A DNA stretch of 64,000 nt from Massilia sp. R2A-15 (GCF_030704305.1 NZ_CP131935.1:3348001-3412000), one strand, 5' to 3'; shown: positions 24,563-33,744, counted from the first letter of the stretch. The notes: a model not told the origin generated them from the sequence alone. Program-made: numbers and translations.

Positions 24563-25648
24563 TTACTTGACCTTGATGGCGCTCTTCACGCTGGTGACGC
24601 CTTCAACGCTCTTGGCCAGGCGCACCGCCTTGTCGGCATCGGCCTTGGTGTCGACGAAGCCGCTCAGCATGACCACGCCTTTTTCGGTCTCGACGTGGAT
24701 GGCCATCGACTTCAGCTCAGGCTCTTTGAAGATGTCGGCCTTGACCTTGGTGGTGATCACCGAATCGGCGACGGCAACGCCCGATTTGCGCGCGGCGACG
24801 TCGCTCTTGACCTCTGCCTTGTCGGCGGCGACCTCGGTCCTGCCGGCGACGACAGCGGCGGCATTGCGGGTCTTGTCGGCGACGTTGGCGGCGACTTCCT
24901 TGGTCTTCTCGACGGCGGTTGCGGCAACGTCGCGCGTCTTGTCGGCGGCAACCGCTGCAGCGTTGCGGGTGTTGGCGGCAGCGTTGTCCACCGCGACGGC
25001 CGTGCGGTCAGCGACAACGGCGCCGGCCGGAGCGACCGTGGTCGTGGTCGTCGTCGTGGCAGGGGTGGTGGCGCCGATAACGGTGGTGGCGCCGGTGCGG
25101 TTGTCGATCAGGCAGCCGGTCTTCGAGCCGCCGGCGATCTGCGCGCACTTGTCGATGGCGGCAGCCTTGGTGGCGTCGCGCGAAGCGGCGGCCGTGGTGG
25201 TCACCGGGCCGGTGTCGACCGCGGCGCTGGTGGCGGCGCGGTCAGCGCGGGCGTCGGCAACGGCGGCCGTATGGACCGACGTGGCGGTCGCCATGCAGCT
25301 GTCCTTGTCGGCGCCGGTCATGTCGGCGCACTTGGCCTTGGCCAGCGAGAAGTCGGCATCGGCCAGCGCAATGCGCGCCTTGGCGCGACCGGCGGTGGTG
25401 TTGTTGTACTGGGCGATGGCGTCGGCTTCGGCGTGCGCGCGCACGACCTTCGCCTCTTCCATGCAGATCGACTTGGCGCTGCCACTCATGCCTGTGCACT
25501 TGGCCGCGGCCATCTTGTAGTCGGCGGCGGCCTTCTGGGTCACGTTACGGTAGGTGGCAGGGTCGTGATTGAGGTTGGCGGTCGGTGCTGCGGCGAAGCT
25601 CGAGCTGACGGCGGTGGCGAGCAAAGTGGCGATGAGCGTGGTCTTCAT
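24563..25648 (-). CDS. Periplasmic BON-domain protein with Cys-pair repeats
   Basis: A 361-residue exported protein with a signal peptide ending about SSSFAAA. Residues 30-190 hold three related units with a Cys pair: KCTGMSGSAKSICMEEA, KCADMTGADKDSCMATA and KCAQIAGGSKTGCLIDN. A Thr/Ala-rich linker follows with repeated ADKTR/VEKTKEVA segments, probably helical. Residues 295-361 form a BON domain (IFKEPELKSMAIHVETEKG...LSGFVDTKADADKAVRLAKS). BON domains bind phospholipid and occur in OsmY-like stress proteins. The Cys-pair array in front of BON is unusual and its role is unknown. Confidence 0.8.
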   Translation of the reverse strand: MKTTLIATLLATAVSSSFAAAPTANLNHDPATYRNVTQKAAADYKMAAAKCTGMSGSAKSICMEEAKVVRAHAEADAIAQYNNTTAGRAKARIALADADFSLAKAKCADMTGADKDSCMATATSVHTAAVADARADRAATSAAVDTGPVTTTAAASRDATKAAAIDKCAQIAGGSKTGCLIDNRTGATTVIGATTPATTTTTTTVAPAGAVVADRTAVAVDNAAANTRNAAAVAADKTRDVAATAVEKTKEVAANVADKTRNAAAVVAGRTEVAADKAEVKSDVAARKSGVAVADSVITTKVKADIFKEPELKSMAIHVETEKGVVMLSGFVDTKADADKAVRLAKSVEGVTSVKSAIKVK

Positions 25649-25780
25649 GGTGAGGTCCCTTGGGGTGATTGTTGTAAGTAGCCATATTTAACGCTGTAAC
25701 AACAAACCCAATCTGTGCGTCACCGTACACTTATCGAAGAAACCACATTATCACCACCAATCCATTCCTCCGAGGAAATA

Positions 25781-26482
25781 TCAATCCGCGCGCAGCAACC
25801 CTTCGCGCCAGAGCGGAACGGCGCCGTCGAAGGGCGTTTCGCCCTGCGCGAGGGCGGCCGGATCGCGCGCCAGCTGCACCCACGCCAGGGTGTCGTGGGC
25901 GCTGCGGGCCACGGGGGTGCCGGCACTGCGCACGGCTTTGATCCAGTCGAACACGGCGCCATAGCCGGCGGGGTGGCTGCGCGATATCCAGGCCAGCGCC
26001 ACCAGGTCGGCGAAGCCTTCTTCGCGCCGGCTCTCGCGCTGCGCCTTCGCTTCGGCCAGCAGGCCCGCGTCATCGGCGCGCTCTTCCCCGGTTTCCACGA
26101 AGCCGGCCGGCAGCGCATGCCAGACGCCCTGCACGTAGCGCCAGCAGTGGCCGATTTCGTGTGCGGCCATCGCCTCGATCAGCACGCCGCGCTGCGATTC
26201 CGGCACCTTTTCCAGGATCGTTTCGGCGTCCGGATTGCCACGCATCGACAGCACCAGCTTGCAGCGCTTGCCTTCGAAGCCCATCGCCATCGGCACGTCG
26301 CCCGCGCCGGCCTTGGGCTGGACGATGATGTCGATGGGAAGATTGACGCGTTGCGAATATGCCAGCACGGGGCCGGCCGCGGCGAGCCAGCGCGTCTCGG
26401 CGGCGGTGAGAGTCGCCTCGGCGAGCGCCGGGGCGGAGGTGAACATGAGGCACAGCGACGACAACAGAATTTGCTTGAGCAT
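25781..26482 (-). CDS. Exported HExxH putative metalloprotease, uncharacterised
   Basis: A 233-residue protein with a signal peptide (MLKQILLSSLCLMFTSAPALA). A single zinc-protease-like motif AAHEIGHCWRYVQG is followed 25-30 residues later by VETGEERADDAGL, which could supply the third ligand. I know no named family for it. ATG 26482 was preferred over 26506, since it places the signal peptide at the very N-terminus. It is encoded on the same strand as its neighbours but is separated by more than 100 bases on both sides. Confidence 0.6.
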   Translation of the reverse strand: MLKQILLSSLCLMFTSAPALAEATLTAAETRWLAAAGPVLAYSQRVNLPIDIIVQPKAGAGDVPMAMGFEGKRCKLVLSMRGNPDAETILEKVPESQRGVLIEAMAAHEIGHCWRYVQGVWHALPAGFVETGEERADDAGLLAEAKAQRESRREEGFADLVALAWISRSHPAGYGAVFDWIKAVRSAGTPVARSAHDTLAWVQLARDPAALAQGETPFDGAVPLWREGLLRAD

Positions 26483-26598
26483 GGAGTGGTTCCTCCCTAA
26501 GTCCATAAAATGCCTATCGGCACTTATTTAGGGGACTGAACCACTTTTGCGGATTTGTTTTTCTGTGTGAAGAGAAATGCAACTGAGCGGAGTGCAAA

Positions 26599-26624
26599 GG
26601 GTCTGACCGCGCGGGGTCAGACCC
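26599..26624. repeat. GGGTCTGACC-type palindrome
   Basis: 26 bases, GGGTCTGACC then GCGC then GGGGTCAGACCC, near-perfect. It stands seven bases after the stop codon of the M49-like peptidase gene and may terminate it. It is the same subtype as the perfect copy at 46281-46306. Confidence 0.8.
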
Positions 26625-26631
26625 AGGTTTG

Positions 26632-28374
26632 CTACTTCGCCGGCTTCGCCAGCAGCGCGTCGGCGGTCGTGAACGCCGGCCGGATATCGTTCGGCACCGA
26701 CTGCTTCATCTTGTCGAGCGCCTTCTGCACGTCCGGACGAATCACCACGTACTTCGTCATCAGCGCCTTGGCGCGGGCGTAGTCGCCGGTCGCCTCGATG
26801 GTGAGGAACTCGCGGTCCAGGTCCATCACCGCCTGCTTGATCTTCTTGAAATCGACCGAGAAGGTGCCGTCGCCATGCGACACGAAGCCGCCCTTGTCGA
26901 GGATGTAGTTCATCTGGATCGCCATGCCGCGCGCATGCGAGTCGGTCAGGCCGAAGTGCAGCGTGCGAAAGCCCGACGCGAGGAAGGTGTTGTACAGCTT
27001 GCGCTCGGCCGCCTCGCCCTGTCCCAGCGCGTCCTTCAGCTGGCCCTTCTCCATCATGTACTGCAGCGCCCACAGGCCGGTCACGTCAGCCTTCGCCTCC
27101 TCGATGGTCGAATAGGTATCCTTCAGGTCCTGGCGCGGCGTGGACGCCTTGCCGCCGGTCTTGGTCATGTGCGGTCCCAGCCCGTGCGTGATTTCATGGG
27201 CCAGGATGTGCGTGAAGAAGGAGTCGAAATCGAGGTCCTTCTGCGCTTCCGGACGCAGCACGAGTTTCGCGATCGGCTGCAAGGTCGACTTGAATTTCGC
27301 CTGCTGCACGTTCTTGAGCATCACGCGCTTCGAGCCGCGCTGGCTGATGATGCGCTCGTCGTTGGGCAGGTTGTAGGCCGCGGTCTGGATGCCCATGTTG
27401 CCGTCGCCGGCGCCGTACACCTGGTTCACCACCACCATCGGCGCCAGCGCCCCGACCTTCGGATTGCGGTACTGCTTGTCGAGCGGCAGATTGTCTTCCA
27501 GCTCCTGCATATGCTTGCCGAAGAAGTCCAGCTTCTGGGTCTCCTTCTGGTCGCGCACATTCACGTAGGCCTCGAACGCCGCCTTGTAGCCGAACAGCTC
27601 GTCGTTGTAGGTCTCGTAAGGCCCGATCGTCACATCGACCGGCGAATCGAGGTCCATCCACGCGAAGTCGGAGGCCAGGTAGTCGTTCGACAGGAAGGCG
27701 TCGGCGCGCAGGTTCAGGAATTTCTTGAGCGAGGCGTTGTCGGTCGATGCCGCCGCGTCTTTCAGCAGCTTGGACAGCTTCTCCAGTTCCGGTTTGTACT
27801 CGTCGGAATACTTCACCGTCTTGTACTTGCCGTCGTCGCCCTTGCGGATCACCGTGTAGAACCACTGCGCCTGCTCCTTGTCTTTCGCGGGCAGCGCGTT
27901 CATCCAGGCTTCGAGCGACTCCTTGGTGGCGCCGGCCGGATAGAAATTCGCGCCATCAGGCTTCTTGGCGGGGATCTGGATGCCGGCGTAGTCGGCCGGC
28001 ATGAACGACAGGTTCTCGTCGATGATCGACCACGGGCCCTTGTTGACCCAGAAATAGCGCTGGCGCGCCTTGCCCAGCGCGGAGTGGTCCTTGTTCAGCG
28101 CGGCCCACAGCGCCTCGTTGCCGGCCCAGCGCTGGCGCAGCTGCAGCGTGTCGACGATCTTGGCGGCTTCGACCAGCTTGGCGATGGCGGCCTTGTCGCC
28201 GGCGGAGAGCTTGGAAGTATCGGCGGTCAGGTCGACCGGCGCGAAGCGCTTCGCCATTGCGTCGAGCTGCGCGGCGGTGGCGACGGTTGGAGCGGTGGCT
28301 GGCTTGGAGGAATCGGCCGCGCCGGCAGCGCCGGCGGCGACCATCAGGATGACAGGAGCGAGGATATTCTTCAT
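26632..28374 (-). CDS. M49-like (dipeptidyl-peptidase III-related) zinc peptidase
   Basis: A 580-residue exported protein with a signal peptide (MKNILAPVILMVAAGAAGA). The zinc site is HILAHEITHGLGPH, a HExxH-type form of the M49 motif, with the downstream acidic segment TIEEAKADVTGLWALQYM providing the third ligand, as in DPP III-like proteins often annotated as Zn-dependent hydrolases. The N-terminal half has the long helical region expected of the fold (for example QRYFWVNKGPWSIIDEN). It probably removes dipeptides from short periplasmic peptides. AAGGGACCC precedes the ATG. Confidence 0.78.
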   Translation of the reverse strand: MKNILAPVILMVAAGAAGAADSSKPATAPTVATAAQLDAMAKRFAPVDLTADTSKLSAGDKAAIAKLVEAAKIVDTLQLRQRWAGNEALWAALNKDHSALGKARQRYFWVNKGPWSIIDENLSFMPADYAGIQIPAKKPDGANFYPAGATKESLEAWMNALPAKDKEQAQWFYTVIRKGDDGKYKTVKYSDEYKPELEKLSKLLKDAAASTDNASLKKFLNLRADAFLSNDYLASDFAWMDLDSPVDVTIGPYETYNDELFGYKAAFEAYVNVRDQKETQKLDFFGKHMQELEDNLPLDKQYRNPKVGALAPMVVVNQVYGAGDGNMGIQTAAYNLPNDERIISQRGSKRVMLKNVQQAKFKSTLQPIAKLVLRPEAQKDLDFDSFFTHILAHEITHGLGPHMTKTGGKASTPRQDLKDTYSTIEEAKADVTGLWALQYMMEKGQLKDALGQGEAAERKLYNTFLASGFRTLHFGLTDSHARGMAIQMNYILDKGGFVSHGDGTFSVDFKKIKQAVMDLDREFLTIEATGDYARAKALMTKYVVIRPDVQKALDKMKQSVPNDIRPAFTTADALLAKPAK

Positions 28375-28440
28375 GGGTCCCTTGGATGTTTGGATAACAA
28401 CGAACGCATTGTAATCCTACCCGGGCCCAAAAAACCGCCA

Positions 28441-28661
28441 GCTCAAAGTCCGCTGGCTCAAAGACCGTAAGCTCAAAGACCGCTGGCTCAAAGAGCGTTG
28501 GCTCAAAGACCGTTAGCTCAAAGACCGTTAGCTCAAAGACCGCTGGCTTAAAGAGCGTTAGCTCAAAGACCGATAGCTCAAAGGCCGTTAGCTCAAAGAG
28601 CGTTAGCTCAAAGACCGTTAGCTCAAAGACCGTTAGCTCAAAGACCGTTAGCTCAAAGTCC
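28441..28661. repeat. 15-bp tandem repeat array
   Basis: Fourteen full units and a partial one, consensus GCTCAAAGACCGTTA with one to three substitutions per unit and strict 15-bp spacing. Because the unit is a multiple of three, the minus strand is open throughout and would encode a FELTV pentapeptide repeat. No start codon, ribosome site or folded flank supports translation. The array abuts the inverted repeat that begins at 28662. Confidence 0.95.
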
Positions 28662-28750
28662 GTCGTACCTGCGAAGGCAGGTACCCATACTGAGCGAGCG
28701 TTGATGGTGGAACCCGATTCAGCATGGGTACCTGCCTGCGCAGGTACGAC
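28662..28750. repeat. 89-bp nested inverted repeat
   Basis: Same family as 24465-24552: ends CGTCGTACC and GGTACGAC, each arm containing ACCTGC...GCAGGT. It directly follows the tandem array and stops seven bases before the efflux protein's stop codon, where it may terminate transcription. Together with the array it fills the 383-base gap between the M49-like and efflux genes. Confidence 0.9.
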
Positions 28751-28757
28751 AGGCGGG

Positions 28758-30233
28758 TTACTTGGCGGCCGGCGCCTGCGCAATCGTCGCCAGCGGCGCA
28801 CCCTGCGTCCATCCCGCGCCGAGCGAACGCGCCACCGCCACGGCGGCCAGCAGACGCTGCGTGCGGATCTGCACCGCCGCACGGTCCGCAGCCAGCGAAC
28901 TGCGCTGCGCGTCCGTCACATCCAGAAAGTTCGACACGCCTCGGTCGTAGCGCGCCTGCGCAACCACGTACGCGCGCGCCGCCGCCTGGCGCGCCTGCGC
29001 CTGCGCGTCGCCCTGCATCTGGCGTTCCTGCACATCCGACAGCGCATCCTCGACTTCACGCAGCGCCGTCAGCAGACGCGTTTCGTGGTTCGCCACCGCT
29101 TCTTCGTAGCGCGCCTTCGCCACCGCCAGGTTGGCCTTGTTCTTGCCGCCGTCGAAAATCGGCAGCGAGAGCGCCAGCGGACCCACCGAGAACTGGCGCG
29201 CGCTGCCGTCAGCCAGGTTGCGCAGGCTCTCGGACGCATAGCCAAAGTTCCCGGTCAGGCTGAGCGACGGATAGAACGCGCCTTCGGCCACGCCGACTTG
29301 CGCGTTGGCCGCGCGCAGCTGTGCCACGCTGGCCGCCAGGTCGGGACGCTGCGCCAGCAGGCTGGCCGGCAGGCCGACCGGAATGGCCGGCGGCTGCGGC
29401 AGCTCCGCGTTGCCCAGCGACGCGATCAGCGGCGCCGACGGCGACACGCCCGCCAGCGTCGCCAGGCTGTGTTCGAGCAGGTTGCGCTGGCGTTGGACTT
29501 CATGCAGGTCGGCTTCGGCGTTGGCCCGCTCGACGCGCGCGCGCGACAGGTCCAGCTCATTCGACAGCCCGCCGTTGAAGCGCGCCTCGACCAGCTGCTC
29601 GGACTCGCGCCGGGTGTCCAGCGCACTCTTGAGGATCGCCATTTCTGCGTCCAGGCCGCGCAGCTGCCAGTAGTTGGTGGCGACCTGCGCGGACAGCAGC
29701 AGGATCACGCCGTCGCGGTCGTCCTGGGCGGCCAGCGCCTGCGCATCGGCCGCTTCGACCACGCGCCGCACGCGGCCCCACAGATCGAGCTCGTACGATA
29801 ACGAAGCGCCGATCGCGTAGTTATTGCCCTTGATCGAACGGTGGCCGAGCGCCAATCCCTGCGACGTTTCGGCCGAGCTGCGCGAATTGGATACCTGCGC
29901 GCCGACGCTGACGGTCGGCGCCTGGGCCGCGCGGAACACGCCGAGCTGCGCCTGGGCCTGCAGCAGGCGCTGTGCGCTCGCCTTCACGCCCGGGTTGTCG
30001 CGCACCGCGCGCTGTTCGAGCGCGTTCAGGGCCGGATCGTTGAACACGGTCCACCACTCCGCCGGCAGGCGCGCGCTGTCGATCTGCGCGGCATCGGCGT
30101 GGCGCCAGGCTGCTCCCTGGGGTGTGGCCGGCGCCGAGAAATTCGAGCCGACGGTGGCACAGCCGCTCATTGCGGCGGCAAACGACAGCGCCAGCGCGCT
30201 GCGGACAAACAGTGTGGTCATAGCGATTCTCAT
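28758..30233 (-). CDS. Outer-membrane efflux lipoprotein (OprM/NodT family)
   Basis: A 491-residue TolC-like channel protein. The signal peptide ends in the lipobox AAMSGC, so it should be lipid-anchored in the outer membrane. Typical NodT landmarks are AEWWTVFNDPALNALEQRAVRDN near the N-terminus, SYELDLWGRVRRVVEAA, and the duplicated NLLEHSLATLAG/RRPDLAASVAQLRAANAQVG-type segments. It is third in the minus-strand operon after an EmrA-like adaptor and an EmrB-like transporter, completing a tripartite drug pump. Start ATG 30233; an in-frame ATG at 30221 is the alternative. Confidence 0.9.
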   Translation of the reverse strand: MRIAMTTLFVRSALALSFAAAMSGCATVGSNFSAPATPQGAAWRHADAAQIDSARLPAEWWTVFNDPALNALEQRAVRDNPGVKASAQRLLQAQAQLGVFRAAQAPTVSVGAQVSNSRSSAETSQGLALGHRSIKGNNYAIGASLSYELDLWGRVRRVVEAADAQALAAQDDRDGVILLLSAQVATNYWQLRGLDAEMAILKSALDTRRESEQLVEARFNGGLSNELDLSRARVERANAEADLHEVQRQRNLLEHSLATLAGVSPSAPLIASLGNAELPQPPAIPVGLPASLLAQRPDLAASVAQLRAANAQVGVAEGAFYPSLSLTGNFGYASESLRNLADGSARQFSVGPLALSLPIFDGGKNKANLAVAKARYEEAVANHETRLLTALREVEDALSDVQERQMQGDAQAQARQAAARAYVVAQARYDRGVSNFLDVTDAQRSSLAADRAAVQIRTQRLLAAVAVARSLGAGWTQGAPLATIAQAPAAK

Positions 30234-30241
30234 CTTCTTGT

Positions 30242-31846
30242 TTAGTGGGCGCCGGCGCCGCTTGCGCCCGATGGCGACTTGACCTTGTTGGCGAACCAGA
30301 GCACGACGATGCAGGCGAGCAGCACGCAGCCCATGATCACGAAGCCGTCGTTGTAGGCCATGATGAAGGACTCGCGCCGCACGATGCGGTCGAGCGCGGC
30401 GAGCGCCTGGTTGCCGGCGGTGACCGGGTCGATGCCGTTCGAGACGAACGCCTGCGTCATCTGCTCGATGCGCTGCTGCGTCGCCGCGGCGTAGCTGGAA
30501 ATCGATTCGCCCAGCCGCGCCGAGTGGAAGTGCTCGCGATTGGTCAGCGCGGTGGACAACAGCGCGATGCCGACCGAGCCGCCGAGGTTGCGCGTCATGT
30601 TGAACAGGCTCGAGGCCGACGACATGTTCTGCGGCGAGACGCCCTGCATCGCGAAGTTCGACAGTGTGAGCATGATGAACGGCTGGCCGAGCGCGCGGAT
30701 CACCTGGGACCACAACAGCTGATCGTAGCCGGTGGTGTAGTCCAGATTGGCGTTCATCAGACACGAGGCGCCGAACATCGCCAGCCCGATCGAGCACAGG
30801 ATGCGGTTGTCGACTTTTGAGGACAGCGCGGCGGCGACCGGCATCACGAACAGCTGCGGCAGGCCGGCCCACATGATCACTTCGCCGATCTGCATCGGCG
30901 TGTAGCCCGCGATCTGGCCAAGGTACAGCGGCAGCAGGAACGAGGCGCCGTACAGGCCCATGCCGACGCAGGCCGACAGCGCGGTGGCGACCAGGAAGTT
31001 GCGCTCGCCGTACAGGCGCAGGTTCACGAACGGGTCGGCGCGCGTCAGGCTGGTGGCGACCCAGCCGACGATGCCGAACAGCGCCAGGCCGGCGAAGGTG
31101 ATGATGAAATTCGAATCGAACCAGTCCTTCGAGTTGCCCTCTTCCAGGAAGATGGTCAGGCTGCCGAGGCCGATGGCCATGAGCGCGATGCCGACCCAGT
31201 CGGCCTTGGCCAGCATCTCGAGATGGACCTTCTCCTTGTCCAGCCCCCACCAGATGCCGAAGATCAGCAGCAGGCCGGGCGCCCAGTTGATGTAGAAGAT
31301 CGACGGCCAGCCATACAACTCGGACAGGTAGCCGCCCAGGGTCGGGCCCATGGTCGGCGCCAGCGTCGCGGTCAGGCCGAAGACCGCCATGCCGATCGCG
31401 CGCTTCGATGGCGGCAGCTTGGCCATCACCAGCGTCATCGCCATCGGGATCAGCGCGCCGCCGGTGAAGCCCTGCATCATGCGGAACACGATCATCGACG
31501 ACAGGCTCCAGGCGCCGCCGCACAGGGTCGAGAACAGCAGGAACAGCGCGGTCGTTCCCATCATGTAGCCGCGCATGCCGAACACGCGCACCAGCAGCGC
31601 GGTCAGCGGAATGACGACGATTTCGGCGCACAGGTAGGCGGTGGAGATCCACGAGCCCTCTTCCTGGGTGGCCGACAGCGTGCCGAGGATGTCCTTCAGC
31701 GACGAGTTGGTGATCTGGATATCGAGGACGGCCATGAAGGCGCCGAGCATGCCGGCGGCGACGGCGATCCAGGTGCGCAGGTCGACCTTCTGCCCCGCCG
31801 CGGCGGGCATGATGGCGCCGCGCGGCGCGTGAGTGGTGCTGGACAT
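30242..31846 (-). CDS. DHA2-family MFS multidrug transporter (EmrB-like)
   Basis: A 534-residue inner-membrane proton antiporter with about 14 helices. Motif C-like and motif A regions are visible: LGAFMAVLDIQITNSSL in helix 1, TAYLCAEIVVIPLTALL in helix 2, and FGLTATLAPTMGPTLGGYLSE in helix 5. It sits eight bases before the channel gene and nine bases after the adaptor gene, so the three are one operon (emrA-emrB-oprM order). The substrates are likely hydrophobic drugs or uncouplers, but cannot be read from sequence. Confidence 0.93.
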   Translation of the reverse strand: MSSTTHAPRGAIMPAAAGQKVDLRTWIAVAAGMLGAFMAVLDIQITNSSLKDILGTLSATQEEGSWISTAYLCAEIVVIPLTALLVRVFGMRGYMMGTTALFLLFSTLCGGAWSLSSMIVFRMMQGFTGGALIPMAMTLVMAKLPPSKRAIGMAVFGLTATLAPTMGPTLGGYLSELYGWPSIFYINWAPGLLLIFGIWWGLDKEKVHLEMLAKADWVGIALMAIGLGSLTIFLEEGNSKDWFDSNFIITFAGLALFGIVGWVATSLTRADPFVNLRLYGERNFLVATALSACVGMGLYGASFLLPLYLGQIAGYTPMQIGEVIMWAGLPQLFVMPVAAALSSKVDNRILCSIGLAMFGASCLMNANLDYTTGYDQLLWSQVIRALGQPFIMLTLSNFAMQGVSPQNMSSASSLFNMTRNLGGSVGIALLSTALTNREHFHSARLGESISSYAAATQQRIEQMTQAFVSNGIDPVTAGNQALAALDRIVRRESFIMAYNDGFVIMGCVLLACIVVLWFANKVKSPSGASGAGAH

Positions 31847-31855
31847 CGCGGTGGC

Positions 31856-32974
31856 TTAGTGCGCGGTCTGATTGAGCTTGATTTCAGCCAGCGCCGACAT
31901 GCCCGGCACCAGGCGTCCGCCCAGCTGCTTGACGTCTTCCGGACGCAGCGTAATCTTGACCGGCACACGCTGGACGATCTTGGTGAAGTTGCCGGTGGCG
32001 TTATCGGCCGGCAGCAGCGCGAACTGGTTGCCCGAGGCCGGCGAGAAGCTGTCCACCTTGCCCACCAGCGGATGGTCGGGCATCGCGTCCACGACGACGT
32101 GCACGGCCTGCCCCGGCACGATGCCGGCCAGCTGGGTTTCCTTGAAGTTGGCGTTGACCCAGACCTCGTCCTGCACGATAGCGGCAAGCTGCTGGCCCGG
32201 CTGGACGCGCGCGCCCACTTCCACGCTGCGCTTGCCGATGCGGCCCGCGACCTGCGCGACGATCTTGTTGTAGCCAAGCTGCTGCTGGGCGTCCTTCAAC
32301 TGGGTGCGCAGCACCTTGACCTGCGCCTTGAGCACGTCGCGCGCCGAACCGGCGGCGCTGATCTGCGCTTGCGCGGCGAGCGCGTTGTCGCGGCGGGCAG
32401 CAACATCGGCGGTGGCGCCGGCGCGCGCGGCGTTGGCCGCGTCCAGCTCCGCCTTCGACACGGCTTTCATCTGGGTGTTGTACAACTGGCCGTAGCGCTC
32501 GGCGTCCTGCTTGCTGCGCACCAGCGCGGCCTGGGCCTGCGCCACCTGGGCCTGCGCGGCGGCAGCTTGCGCCTTCACTTGCGCGACGGTGGCGTCGGAC
32601 TGCAACACCTGCTGTTCGGCGCTGGCGATCTGCGCCTGGATCTGCTCGACTTTCACGTGCTGGTCGGCCGGATCGAGTTCGGCGATCACGTCGCCGGCCT
32701 TGACGTTCTGGTTATCCTCGACCAGCACCCGGGTGACCACGCCGGCGATGCGCGCCGATACCGGCGTCACGTGTCCGGCCACATAAGCGTTCTCGGTCTC
32801 GACGTAGTAATGGCTGCGGTACCACATGCGCCCGCCCACGCCGAGCGCGATCAGCGCGATCACTGCGACGATGCCGATCACGCGCTTGTTCGGCGGCGTG
32901 GCGGCGGGCGCGGAGGCCGCGGCGTCGACGGCGGTGAGCGGCTTGTGATCGACCTTGTTGGGCGTGGCGGACAT
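31856..32974 (-). CDS. EmrA/HlyD-type periplasmic adaptor
   Basis: A 372-residue membrane fusion protein. A cytoplasmic tail and one helix (VIGIVAVIALIALGVGGRMW) precede the lipoyl half ITPVSARIAGVVTRVLVEDNQNVKAGDVIAELDP (reads VTPVSARIAG here). An Ala/Gln-rich coiled coil of about 110 residues follows, then a second lipoyl half and the beta domain with PGQAVHVVVDAMPDHPLVGKV. First gene of the efflux operon, transcribed away from a TetR regulator whose likely operator overlaps the shared promoter. Confidence 0.92.
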   Translation of the reverse strand: MSATPNKVDHKPLTAVDAAASAPAATPPNKRVIGIVAVIALIALGVGGRMWYRSHYYVETENAYVAGHVTPVSARIAGVVTRVLVEDNQNVKAGDVIAELDPADQHVKVEQIQAQIASAEQQVLQSDATVAQVKAQAAAAQAQVAQAQAALVRSKQDAERYGQLYNTQMKAVSKAELDAANAARAGATADVAARRDNALAAQAQISAAGSARDVLKAQVKVLRTQLKDAQQQLGYNKIVAQVAGRIGKRSVEVGARVQPGQQLAAIVQDEVWVNANFKETQLAGIVPGQAVHVVVDAMPDHPLVGKVDSFSPASGNQFALLPADNATGNFTKIVQRVPVKITLRPEDVKQLGGRLVPGMSALAEIKLNQTAH

Positions 32975-33040
32975 GGAACAACTCCAGAAAAGAGGATTGG
33001 GTAGTAGCGCATTATTGGACAGATACCGGGCGAAGTCAAG

Positions 33041-33064
33041 AAATGAAACGATTGCATTTCATTT
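33041..33064. promoter_or_regulatory. Palindromic operator between tetR-like and efflux genes
   Basis: Perfect 8-bp arms AAATGAAA and TTTCATTT separated by eight bases, 67 bases upstream of the efflux start and 22 bases upstream of the regulator start. Placement in the 112-base divergent promoter region and the size fit a TetR dimer site. Repression of both directions is inferred, not shown. Confidence 0.72.
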
Positions 33065-33086
33065 TATTTTGGCTTAGAGTGAGCGC

Positions 33087-33737
33087 ATGTCTACCGAATC
33101 GACCATCACCGCCGCCAGCAAGTGCGCCGGCCGCCCGCGCAGCAGCGACCGCGAGGCGCGCATGCAGGATCTCATCCACACGGCCGGCGCCCTGTTCCTG
33201 AAACACGGCTATCGTAATGTCAGTTTGGAAATGCTGGCGCGCGAAGCGCACGTCGCGGTGCGCACCATCTACGTGAAGTTCGGCGGCAAGGCCGGGCTGC
33301 TCAATGCCGTGCTGGTGGCCAACCGCGAGCGCTTCTTCAATACCCACGACCTCGATGAAGACCAGCGGCCGTTCAAGGAGATCGTGCATGACTTCGCGGT
33401 GCACTTCTTCGACCTGATCTCGATGCCGGAAGCGGTCAGCATGCAGCGCATGGTGGTAGCCGACGCGCCGGGCAACGTCGAACTGGCGCAGACCTTTTTC
33501 GAAGCGGGGCCGAAGCAGACGCGCGACATGCTGGTGCGATTTTTCTCGCGTCCCGATATCCGCGTGCAGCTGCGCGACGATCTGGACGTCGGCATGCTGG
33601 CGGTGCACCTGCTCAGCTGCATCGAGGGCGACCGGTTCAGCCGCTGGCTGTTCGAGCCAGTGAAGGTGCCGCGCGCGCAGGTGATGCGCGAGCTGGAGCA
33701 GCGCCTGGAGCTGTTCTACCGCGGCGTGCTTAAATAG
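33087..33737 (+). CDS. TetR/AcrR-family transcriptional regulator
   Basis: A 216-residue regulator. The N-terminal DNA-binding domain has the TetR pattern MQDLIHTAGALFLKHGYRNVSLEMLAREAHVAVRTIYVKFGGKAGLLNAVL (helix-turn-helix around residues 45-65). The C-terminal ligand domain resembles the TetR_C_8/AefR-like group (QTFFEAGPKQTRDMLVRFF). It is divergent from the emrA-emrB-oprM operon and probably represses it until a drug binds. ATG 33087 is the only good start. Confidence 0.9.
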   Translation: MSTESTITAASKCAGRPRSSDREARMQDLIHTAGALFLKHGYRNVSLEMLAREAHVAVRTIYVKFGGKAGLLNAVLVANRERFFNTHDLDEDQRPFKEIVHDFAVHFFDLISMPEAVSMQRMVVADAPGNVELAQTFFEAGPKQTRDMLVRFFSRPDIRVQLRDDLDVGMLAVHLLSCIEGDRFSRWLFEPVKVPRAQVMRELEQRLELFYRGVLK

Positions 33738-33744
33738 TATTGGC

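Noticed and set aside
28441..28661. CRISPR array
   Set aside because: Units are 15 bp with no spacers, are directly adjacent and vary gradually; no cas genes are present.
27956..28882. A pentapeptide-repeat (FELTV) protein encoded by the tandem array
   Set aside because: The frame has no start codon with a ribosome site, and its flanks are an inverted repeat on one side and antisense of a peptidase gene on the other.
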